The translations under genes were made by a program, and so were the position numbers. DNA of 45,617 bases from an uncultured Prevotellaceae bacterium (GTDB taxonomy: Bacteria > Bacteroidota > Bacteroidia > Bacteroidales > Bacteroidaceae): positions 1 to 45,617 of the forward strand of contig CAMVKN010000025.1 in assembly GCA_947168045.1 (NCBI GenBank). Direction: 5' to 3'. The notes under the pieces were generated by a model, which saw nothing but the letters and a program-made list of their open reading frames with translations, made no database searches and was not told the origin of the DNA. Of this stretch, positions 36,238-43,284 are shown one piece after another (position 1 is the first letter of the stretch; every line of letters starts with the position of its first letter).

Positions 36238-37355
36238 TCCTCGTCCTCTGAGGGGAACTCCATGAGGTAGGCCTTGATGAACCCGTCGATGCCGCCGTTC
36301 ATCACGCCGTCCACATCGTGGGTCTCAAAGTTGGTGCGGTGGTCCTTCACACGCTTGTCGTCAAAGACATAGCTGCGTATCTGACTACCCCACTCTATCT
36401 TCTTTTTCCCCGCCTCAATCTTGGCTTGAGCCTCTAAGCGCTTCTTCATGGCGCGGTCGTACAGCTGGCTCTTCAGCAGCTTCATGGCGCGCTCCTTGTT
36501 CTTCGGCTGGTCGCGTGTCTCCGTGTTCTCAATGAGAATCTCTTCCTGCTCGCCGGTGTCAGGGTCAGTGTACCAGTAGCGCAGGCGTACGCCCGACTCC
36601 ACCTTGTTCACGTTCTGCCCACCAGCACCGGAGGAGCGGAAGGTGTCCCAGGAGAGCTTGGCCGGGTCCACATAGACCTCGATGGTGTCATCGACGAGGG
36701 GACTGACAAAGACGCTGGCGAAGCTGGTCATGCGCTTGCCCTGGGCATTGAAGGGGCTGACACGCACCAGGCGGTGCACGCCGTTCTCACTCTTCAGGTA
36801 GCCATAGGCATACTCCCCACCCTCAATCTGCATGGTGACACTCTTGATGCCGGCATCGTCGCCATCGAGAATGTTGGCGATGGTCACCTTATAGCCGTGG
36901 CTCTCAGCCCACCGCATATACATGCGCATCAGCATCTGTGCCCAGTCCTGGGCCTCGGTGCCGCCGGCGCCACTGTTAATCTTCAGCACACAGTCCATGG
37001 GGTCTTCCTTCTGGCGCAGCATGTTCATCAGCTCCAACGTCTCAATGGCCTTGATGGCCTGCGCATAGTCGTTGTCCACCTCCTGCTCGGTCACCATCTC
37101 TTCACGATAGAAGTCGAAGGCCAGCTGCAGCTCGTCGGCCTTCGTGCGGACATCCTGATAGCCGTCAATCCATTTCTTGATGCCGCGCACCTTCTTCATC
37201 TGTTCCTCGGCGCGTTTGGGGTCTTCCCAGAAGTCGGGAGCCTGCGTGCGCAGCTGTTCCTCCTCCAGCTCCACCTTTTTCTCGTCAATCTTCAAATAGT
37301 GACAGAGTTTATCGGCCCTGTCAAGCACATCTTTCAGTTGGTCTTGCGTAATCAT
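36234..37355 (-). CDS. prfB: peptide chain release factor 2
   Basis: RF2 ends translation at UGA and UAA. The 373-residue protein has the GGQ motif in SSGAGGQNVNKVESG, the PCRF domain (ILKINSGAGGTEAQDWAQML) and the YVDPAK region. The reading frame is continuous through the usual frameshift position (HYLKIDEKK; the slippery CTTTGA with an in-frame stop is not seen), so no autoregulatory frameshift. The start is ATG at 37355 (MITQDQLKDV). A TACCTTTG box ends only 5 nt upstream, predicting a nearly leaderless mRNA; the upstream in-frame codons lie in the palindromic promoter region. Confidence 0.96.
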   Translation of the reverse strand: MITQDQLKDVLDRADKLCHYLKIDEKKVELEEEQLRTQAPDFWEDPKRAEEQMKKVRGIKKWIDGYQDVRTKADELQLAFDFYREEMVTEQEVDNDYAQAIKAIETLELMNMLRQKEDPMDCVLKINSGAGGTEAQDWAQMLMRMYMRWAESHGYKVTIANILDGDDAGIKSVTMQIEGGEYAYGYLKSENGVHRLVRVSPFNAQGKRMTSFASVFVSPLVDDTIEVYVDPAKLSWDTFRSSGAGGQNVNKVESGVRLRYWYTDPDTGEQEEILIENTETRDQPKNKERAMKLLKSQLYDRAMKKRLEAQAKIEAGKKKIEWGSQIRSYVFDDKRVKDHRTNFETHDVDGVMNGGIDGFIKAYLMEFPSEDED

Positions 37356-37360
37356 GGGTG

Positions 37361-37391
37361 CAAAGGTACGAATAAGCAAGCGAAAAGCAAA
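37361..37391 (-). promoter_or_regulatory. prfB promoter
   Basis: On the minus strand TTTG (37388-37391), 19 bp, TACCTTTG (37361-37368). The -33 box lies inside a 38-bp perfect palindrome. Confidence 0.8.
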
Positions 37392-37480
37392 AGAAAAACG
37401 CGTTTTTCTTTTGCTTTTCCGAGCGAGAGTACTTTCGGGCGAAGCCCAAAGTACCGAATAAGCAAGCGAAAAACAAAAGG
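37369..37480. repeat. palindrome/hairpin cassette flanked by direct repeats upstream of prfB
   Basis: A perfect palindrome without loop (37382-37400 with 37401-37419), a second hairpin GTACTTT-C-GGGC-GAA-GCCC-AAAGTAC (37429-37454), and a direct repeat of about 25 bp beginning CGAATAAGCAAGCGAAAA at 37369 and 37455. Confidence 0.88.
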
Positions 37481-37562
37481 AAATCGGAAGAAGAAACAAG
37501 AAAGAGAGATTTCCCTAACGTTTTTTAGGGATTTTCCTACAACGGAGTCGCAAAAAATATTT

Positions 37563-37570
37563 TATCTTTG
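37563..37570 (+). promoter_or_regulatory. promoter of the glycine-zipper lipoprotein, -7 element
   Basis: TATCTTTG, about 28 nt before the ATG. A CCCTAA/TTAGGG hairpin lies at 37513-37530 just upstream; no TTTG at -33. Confidence 0.65.
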
Positions 37571-37598
37571 CACCACGAACAACAAAACAGCAAAAAAG

Positions 37599-38402
37599 AT
37601 GAAGAAGTTTCTGGTGATAATGATTGGCGCCGCAGTGATGCTCAGCAGCTGCGACACCTACGAGGCCGCCGGCGCCTACACCGGCAGTGCGTTTGGCAAC
37701 ATGCTGGGCTCTGCCATCGGCGGCATCGCCGGCGGATGGCGCGGCCATGAGATTGGCTCGCTGGTGGGCACCGTGGGTGGTGCGGCCATCGGTGCGGCCG
37801 TAGGCAAGGCCACCGACGAGCGCCGTTATGAGGAGCGCGCGGCAGCACGCCGTCAGCGCCAGCAGCGCGCCGAGAGCAGGCGTCAGACCACCAACCGCGA
37901 CCGGGGTGGCTACGACCAGGGCAGCTACAATCAGGGTGGCTACAATCAGGGCTATGACCAGAGTGGCTACGACGCACAGATGCGTGGCGACGACCGTATC
38001 GACTTCAACGGCGGTGGCAGCAGCAACGCCTACATGGGCAGCAGCACTGGCGAAGCCCTCGTCATCCGCAAGGCCGGGGTCTACGAGGAGCAGCAGAACG
38101 GCGTGCTCACACGTGGCGAGAAGTGTTCGGTCATCTTCGAGATTGCCAACACCACCAGCATGCCCGTCTACGACGTGTTCCCACTGGTAGAGGAGACCAC
38201 GCGCAACAAGCACATCCACATCTCGCCCAACATGCGTGTGGAGAGCATCGCCCCGCACCAGGCCATCCGCTACACCGCCACGCTGTTAGCCGACAAGGGC
38301 CTGAAGGACGGTCAGATTGAGGTCCGCATCGGAGTGGCTCAGGGCAACAACGTCGTCAACTCACAGACGCGTGTCTTCCAGGTGCCCACCGCCAAGCGAT
38401 AG
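37599..38402 (+). CDS. glycine-zipper lipoprotein
   Basis: A 267-residue lipoprotein: signal MKKFLVIMIGAAVMLSSC with lipobox LSSC, then a glycine-zipper segment (GSAFGNMLGSAIGGIAGG and GSLVGTVGGAAIGAAVGK, about 30-72). A very Arg/Gln-rich stretch and Tyr/Gly/Gln repeats (YDQGSYNQGGYNQGY, about 105-125) follow. The C-terminal domain of about 120 residues (EALVIRKAGVYEEQQNGVL ... VRIGVAQGNNVVNSQTRVF) looks like an immunoglobulin-type fold. Glycine zippers insert in or span membranes, as in SlyB/YMGG proteins; the precise role is unknown. The frame is open far upstream, but that part is antisense to prfB. Confidence 0.85.
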   Translation: MKKFLVIMIGAAVMLSSCDTYEAAGAYTGSAFGNMLGSAIGGIAGGWRGHEIGSLVGTVGGAAIGAAVGKATDERRYEERAAARRQRQQRAESRRQTTNRDRGGYDQGSYNQGGYNQGYDQSGYDAQMRGDDRIDFNGGGSSNAYMGSSTGEALVIRKAGVYEEQQNGVLTRGEKCSVIFEIANTTSMPVYDVFPLVEETTRNKHIHISPNMRVESIAPHQAIRYTATLLADKGLKDGQIEVRIGVAQGNNVVNSQTRVFQVPTAKR

Positions 38403-38477
38403 CTCACGCCTCAGGTTCTCGACTACCGCAGGCATTGAGAACTAATCATCTGTTGGCCATCTATATAATAAGCTAAC

Positions 38478-38915
38478 GCAGAATAATTGTGCACTAAGTG
38501 CACCTTTAGGGTCTAATCGGCTGAATTGCAAATCATTGGCTGGTGCACCAAGCTGTTTTTTCGAGCAGCATTGGTGCACCAGCCTCTTGTTTCGTGCACC
38601 AGGATATCGTAAAGTGCCGACTTATTGCAGCCAGGAGCCGAGTTATTGTCATAAAGTGCCGAGTTATTGCAGCCAGGAACTGAGTTATTCTCGTAAAGTG
38701 CCGAGTTATTGCAGCCAGGAGCCGAGTTATTGTCATAAAGTGCCGACTTATTGTCAAATTCTCTCGAGAATTTGCGGCGATTTGACGTGTTTGCGATGCC
38801 GGTGGACCATCAGGTGCTCATAGGTGCACCATTGAGAACGGTTGGAGCACCTGCTATCGACTTGCAAGCCATACGCTTAAGGCCCAAAGGTGCACTTAGT
38901 GCACGATTTTTTGGC
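38478..38915. repeat. GTGCAC-rich inverted-repeat element, possible non-autonomous mobile element
   Basis: Arms at 38489-38510 and 38883-38904 match 21/22 as inverted repeats, each holding GTGCACT-A-AGTGCAC; the outer flanks are partly similar. Inside are a 14-bp perfect hairpin (38538-38551 with 38571-38584), further GGTGCACC palindromes, seven 21-bp repeats, and a CAGGTGCT/AGCACCTG pair (38811-38818, 38846-38853). No credible gene is inside. The whole stretch 38403-39046 lacks genes. Confidence 0.7.
38606..38752. repeat. 21-bp repeat array, copy 2 (seven units)
   Basis: Seven units of exactly 21 bp alternate between type A (TAAAGTGCCGAGTTATT core) and type B (GCAGCCAGGAGCCGAGTTATT), without a phase slip. 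It is related to 13215-13313. There are no spacers between units, so it is not a CRISPR. Confidence 0.95.
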
Positions 38916-38986
38916 TGTTGGAATAAGTCAATGCTACATAACGCGAGAGGTCCGGGTGAGGTTGTGAGGGGCTGATGGGGCTCCAT

Positions 38987-39024
38987 ACAAATCCCCGAAC
39001 CGCCAAGGCGATTCGGAGATTTGT
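38987..39024 (-). terminator. long hairpin after the small acidic-tailed gene
   Basis: Arms of 18 bp with two G-U pairs on the minus strand and a 2-4 nt loop lie just after the gene's stop. There is no T run, so it may stabilise the 3' end rather than terminate. A degenerate relative is at 22136-22172. Confidence 0.6.
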
Positions 39025-39046
39025 TTAGTTCGTTCGACGAGAAGCT

Positions 39047-39244
39047 TTAGAAACCTTCCTCTTCCTCCTCGTCATCCCACACATCGCGACGGCGACGGCG
39101 GCTGGCAGGGTCTTTCTTTCCTTCCTCGTCCACGCCGCCATAGTCGATGCCATTGTTTGAAGTGACGCCCTGCGATCCGCAGATAAAACTCATAGTTCCC
39201 ATCTGTACCACCTCTGTCAGTGGCTGTATATATGTCTTTTTCAT
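39047..39244 (-). CDS. small protein with charged C-terminal tail, unknown function
   Basis: A 65-residue frame, ATG to TAA. The N-terminus is MKKTYIQPLTEVVQMGTMSF, with ICGSQGVTSNNG following; then a basic run (ASRRRRRDVW) and an acidic end (DDEEEEEGF). The pattern 'MKKxYIxP...EVV' recalls short unannotated Prevotella proteins found near secreted-protein genes; I cannot name a function. It starts 25 bp after the cohesin/dockerin gene and is last in that operon. It lacks a normal hydrophobic signal peptide. Confidence 0.7.
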   Translation of the reverse strand: MKKTYIQPLTEVVQMGTMSFICGSQGVTSNNGIDYGGVDEEGKKDPASRRRRRDVWDDEEEEEGF

Positions 39245-39269
39245 ACTTGTGATAAAGAATTAGAGAATT

Positions 39270-42200
39270 TTACTTAACAACCATCTTCTTTCCGTTATTG
39301 ATGTACAGCCCCTTCTTTGCAGGTGTTCCAACGCTGCGGCCCTGAAGGTCGTAGTAATGGTTATTGGTCATTGTCTCACGGTTATTGTCACGGATGCCGG
39401 TTGACTCGTTGAAGTTGAAGCTGATGCGGGCGCCATCCGGTTCCATACCAGGAAGCACATCCTTCAGCCAGAAATAGCCGCGGAAGGCCTTCATCTTCGT
39501 GTTGCCTGTAGAGTACCAGAACTTATTTCCGCTGATGAACAGGCAGTTCTCCGGAACCTCCGTGTTAGCCTGGTAGACGCCAGTGAAGCTGCCGTAGAGT
39601 TCGTACCTCGGATGGGTTGGGGCTCTGCCGTTATCATACCGTGCGATGGCATTGTCTGGGTCAGGGTCGATTTCTGCAGTTGTCGTAAACTCAGAAATGT
39701 CCTTAGACGTCTTTATGATATAAGGATAGTTCGACATGAGTCCATATGACAAGTCATAGTTCTCGAAGTTGATGATGATATTATCTTCATCGTCTATTTC
39801 ATAGTCAATGAATTCTGCCAGCTGCACATCGCTGCCGAAAGCGGCAGTCACCTGTGCCTCCGTCATATCAAACGGCAGCACGATGGTGCTCCATTCGTTC
39901 GCCGTGATGGTGCGCTTCACAAGCACGTTCACCTCGCCATTGCTGGCCTCTGGAGCCGTGGTTGAAGTCTCATCGAGAACCAATACGTTTTCACCTACAG
40001 TAAGGGTCGTTTCTACAATTGCTTGTAAGGTTGTCTTGGCAGCTGCTGCGTCTGAGATGATAGCATCCTTGACAATCACAGCATACTCGCCATCGGCATA
40101 GTCTGAAGGAATATTGACAGTGATTCTTGCTATCTCGCCATCGTTGCCATTGAAGGTATAGAGAGTACCCGTATTGGGATTCTCTCTCGATGTGCCACAT
40201 AGCACCTTCAGTGTACCGTCAGCTTGAACTGATGAGTCAAAATAGTTGGTACGACTGGTAGTAGTGCGTTCTGTGCTAAGTTCCACCATATTCATTTCAT
40301 CTGCATCGGTGGCTATGGTGATTCCTTCTGGCAATTGCAGGCTGAACTCAAATCCCGCAATATCCCTGGTATTCTTCATTTTCACAGACAGTACCTGCTG
40401 TGAACCCGGCGAAACAATGACGGGCTCCACATAGATAACATCATCTAAAGTGCTGATGTCGGTCGGAGTCCTTTGCGGAGCACGATAGGATGCTGTCATC
40501 TGTCTGCTGCCAGCTACCTGTTGGTGCAGAATCATATTGGCAACGCCAATGAAGTCAGCAACATCGATGGAATTGTCCTCGTTGACATCGGCAGCTTTCA
40601 TCACAAAGCCAGATATTGTATTGCCTAAGATGTGGTTGGCAATGGCAATGAAGTCGGCCACGTCGATGGAGCCGTCGCTGTTCACGTCACCTAGCATGTA
40701 GGACGAGATGACCAGTGTAGACTTCACATAGTCAGTGGGATAAGGCGTAGAGCCGGCGTCGCTAAGCTTGATGTTCTTCAGGATAATGGCATGTTCGCCT
40801 TCCTCTATGGTCTGTGAGATGTTGAGCGTAATGATGGCCACCTCGCCGTCATTACCGCTGAAGTCGTATTGCTTCGATGAGCCGCAGAGCACACGCAGTC
40901 CACCGTCGGCCGTAGCAGCGGTTTCGAAATAGTTCGTCTTGTTCTTCGTCGTGCGGGCTGTACTCAGCTCGGCCAGTGCAAAGCCGTCTTCATCGGTAGC
41001 CACTGTGACTCCTTCGGGCAGGTAGAGGTCGAACTGATAGCCCCGTATGGCTACCGTGTTCTTCATCTTCACTGACAGGCGTATCTGCTGACCGGCAGCA
41101 GCCTCCACACGTTCCAAATAGATGGTGTTGTCCAGCTGGCTGATGTCGGTATCGTCGCCTGCCGTCACTTTCTTGCTCTGGAACAGTTCGATGGCAGCGT
41201 TAATGTCGTTGGTGCACTGCGTGATAGCCTCGTCGCTCATCGTGCTTGAGATGCGTGCATTGACACTGTTGATGACGGCCAACAGCTGGGCACGTGCGCC
41301 AGCTGCATACTGACCGATATTCTCACCCTCGGTGCTGTTGTCGTAGAGTGCCTGGGCACGGTCAACAATAGCCTGTAGTGCAGCTATGGCAGCATCGTGG
41401 TTATCGGTCACTGTCACGGCGCAGGTGGCGCTGATGTTGCTGCCGTCAGTTGAGGTGGCAGTTATTGTGGCCGTGCCGACAGCTACGGCCGTGATGTTCC
41501 CTTGGCTGTCAACGGTTGCCACAGAGGTGTTGGTTGAAATCCACGACAATGTTTCGTTGGCCTCCACAGGCGATATCGTAGCGTTCAGCTGATGATGCTC
41601 CCCTTTATACATGGCCAATGAGTTGATGCCTAAATCCAGTGCAGTGGCCTTCGTCACCATAAACGGGGGTGTCGTTAGCACGGTGTCGCAATTAGTATAA
41701 GAGACATTACAGAAGACCCTTTTGTTGTTGTTGACTGATGAGAGGTCCAGCGTGGCACCGGTCTGCGATGTCAGTGCCAAGTCAGGCGCATTGATGCAGC
41801 AACTGTAGACCGTCACAGCGTCGCTGCCGGAGGCATCAGACGAGTCCTTATGGTAACGGAATGTCAGTTTCCCCTTACCGGTTTCAGTGAACTGGTATTT
41901 AAAGACAGCTCTTCTGTTGCCGGAAGCTGCAAGTATGTCTGTATTGTTCCACCGAATGATAAATTCATCGTAACCGTTCTCACTGCTTACATAATAGTCA
42001 ACAATCAGGGAGTCCCCTTTGTTGACAAAGACAGAATCTTCTGCTATGGTTGACGAGCTATTTATGCCCTGGTTAGAAGAGGTGAACGCCATGTCTGAAT
42101 CTTCTATCCATTTATATGTTCCTGAACTGATTTCGGCAAGGTTAATGGATACGGAATTGTCATTCTTGCAGTACCAGTTGTAACGTGCGTGCGATGCGTC

Positions 42201-43265
42201 CTTCACACTCACCGTGGGATGCTTCAGGGTCGGCTGGCTCACGATTTCCCTTTTCCACTTGGCCGTCAGCCGTATGTTGGAACTCACAATAAAGTCCGCT
42301 GCCACGACAGTGCCATCGTATGTCCAGCCCATGAATTCCATTTCAGGATGATTGGGCACGGGCAGCTCGCTTATGGTGCAGTCATTCTTGATGGTTCGCG
42401 TCGCCTCATTACAGTTGCCCCCTGCAGCATCAAACGTAACGGTGTAGGAATTGTTACGGGTAGTGCTGAAGATGGAAAGGGTAGGATTGGTAGTGCCTTC
42501 CCATGCGGAATAGTTGCTGCCATTCTGTGCCACCCATTTGTTCAGCGAGTCAGCCTCATTGAAGATGTTTGTGAACGTGCCAGGCCATGAACTATTGCTG
42601 ATGACACAAAGCGCCGGATAGTTACATACTGCATTGGAGTAGCAGTTGCTGATTGTCCCCTGATTGTTGCCAACATACAGATATCCGGTGCAGCCATAGC
42701 CGCTTTGTATATTGAGACTCCCATTAAAACAGCTGTTCAAGATCCGACCTTGATTGGCTCTGGCAAAAACATAGCGGCTAGCATAGTAATCATAACTGTC
42801 CGTTGCACGTAGAGTGCCTGACAAGCTGCAATTGATTACAGCGCCTGTAGACGCAATGGTGGAAGCAATGCCACAGTGAGCACAACGGTAGGCAGTCAGT
42901 CCGAGGTTTTTGATGGTGCCGTTCAGGGTCGTAAAGAGACCGTCGCTCTGAAGCCCCCTGACATAAAAGCCCTGCCCGTCGAGTGTGCCGTCGAACGATG
43001 AGCCAGGAGACAGATAGCGATTTGAGCTGCCCTCCCTACTGAAGATAATGTCATTTGTAAGGACAAAATATTTTCCTGCTGTTTCCTTTTGTGCCAAAAG
43101 CAAAGCGAACTGCTTGGCATTGGCAATACGGTAAGGACTGCTAACCGTGCCGTAGCCACCATCGAAAGACGTAGCCACAGTGCCATCCCAGTCCATCTGG
43201 GCATGCATTATGCTTGCTGTTGATGCAAGCAAAAGCATAAGAAAGAGAGATAATAGTCGTTTCAT
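39270..43265 (-). CDS. secreted multidomain protein with two cohesin-like domains around a dockerin
   Basis: A 1331-residue exported protein. Order: signal peptide (1-22); GLUG-like/beta-helix region (about 25-250); InlB B-repeat (about 273-340, YTVTFDAAGG ... LTAKWK); a sandwich domain (about 360-500); Big_2 Ig-like domain (about 545-620); helical FIVAR-like domain (about 622-700); cohesin-like domain 1 (about 709-855); type I dockerin with two Ca-binding loops (GDVNSDGSIDVADF and ADVNEDNSIDVADF, about 858-915); cohesin-like domain 2 (about 939-1090); and a C-terminal sorting-type tail (YYDLQGRSVG ... GLYINNGKKMVVK). It is probably a surface adhesin or scaffold; partners are unknown. It lies 19 bp after the Cthe_2159-like gene. 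Confidence 0.85.
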   Translation of the reverse strand: MKRLLSLFLMLLLASTASIMHAQMDWDGTVATSFDGGYGTVSSPYRIANAKQFALLLAQKETAGKYFVLTNDIIFSREGSSNRYLSPGSSFDGTLDGQGFYVRGLQSDGLFTTLNGTIKNLGLTAYRCAHCGIASTIASTGAVINCSLSGTLRATDSYDYYASRYVFARANQGRILNSCFNGSLNIQSGYGCTGYLYVGNNQGTISNCYSNAVCNYPALCVISNSSWPGTFTNIFNEADSLNKWVAQNGSNYSAWEGTTNPTLSIFSTTRNNSYTVTFDAAGGNCNEATRTIKNDCTISELPVPNHPEMEFMGWTYDGTVVAADFIVSSNIRLTAKWKREIVSQPTLKHPTVSVKDASHARYNWYCKNDNSVSINLAEISSGTYKWIEDSDMAFTSSNQGINSSSTIAEDSVFVNKGDSLIVDYYVSSENGYDEFIIRWNNTDILAASGNRRAVFKYQFTETGKGKLTFRYHKDSSDASGSDAVTVYSCCINAPDLALTSQTGATLDLSSVNNNKRVFCNVSYTNCDTVLTTPPFMVTKATALDLGINSLAMYKGEHHQLNATISPVEANETLSWISTNTSVATVDSQGNITAVAVGTATITATSTDGSNISATCAVTVTDNHDAAIAALQAIVDRAQALYDNSTEGENIGQYAAGARAQLLAVINSVNARISSTMSDEAITQCTNDINAAIELFQSKKVTAGDDTDISQLDNTIYLERVEAAAGQQIRLSVKMKNTVAIRGYQFDLYLPEGVTVATDEDGFALAELSTARTTKNKTNYFETAATADGGLRVLCGSSKQYDFSGNDGEVAIITLNISQTIEEGEHAIILKNIKLSDAGSTPYPTDYVKSTLVISSYMLGDVNSDGSIDVADFIAIANHILGNTISGFVMKAADVNEDNSIDVADFIGVANMILHQQVAGSRQMTASYRAPQRTPTDISTLDDVIYVEPVIVSPGSQQVLSVKMKNTRDIAGFEFSLQLPEGITIATDADEMNMVELSTERTTTSRTNYFDSSVQADGTLKVLCGTSRENPNTGTLYTFNGNDGEIARITVNIPSDYADGEYAVIVKDAIISDAAAAKTTLQAIVETTLTVGENVLVLDETSTTAPEASNGEVNVLVKRTITANEWSTIVLPFDMTEAQVTAAFGSDVQLAEFIDYEIDDEDNIIINFENYDLSYGLMSNYPYIIKTSKDISEFTTTAEIDPDPDNAIARYDNGRAPTHPRYELYGSFTGVYQANTEVPENCLFISGNKFWYSTGNTKMKAFRGYFWLKDVLPGMEPDGARISFNFNESTGIRDNNRETMTNNHYYDLQGRSVGTPAKKGLYINNGKKMVVK

Positions 43266-43284
43266 AATACTGAGGTGTTAAATG

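Noticed and set aside
36774..37598. Long upstream extension of the glycine-zipper lipoprotein frame (542 residues in total)
   Set aside because: It is antisense to prfB; the lipoprotein signal peptide and a promoter place the start at 37599.
38606..38752. CRISPR array
   Set aside because: Units are contiguous with no unique spacers and no cas genes nearby.
38533..38823. Repeat peptides on both strands of the 38.6-kb array (HFMTITRLLAAI type), with a related one at 13117-13566
   Set aside because: A 21-bp period keeps frames open on both strands; there are no signal or domain features, so nucleotide-level repetition explains them.
39270..43265. Cellulosome scaffold
   Set aside because: No glycoside hydrolases or other dockerin proteins are in the window; the cohesin-like domains are divergent.
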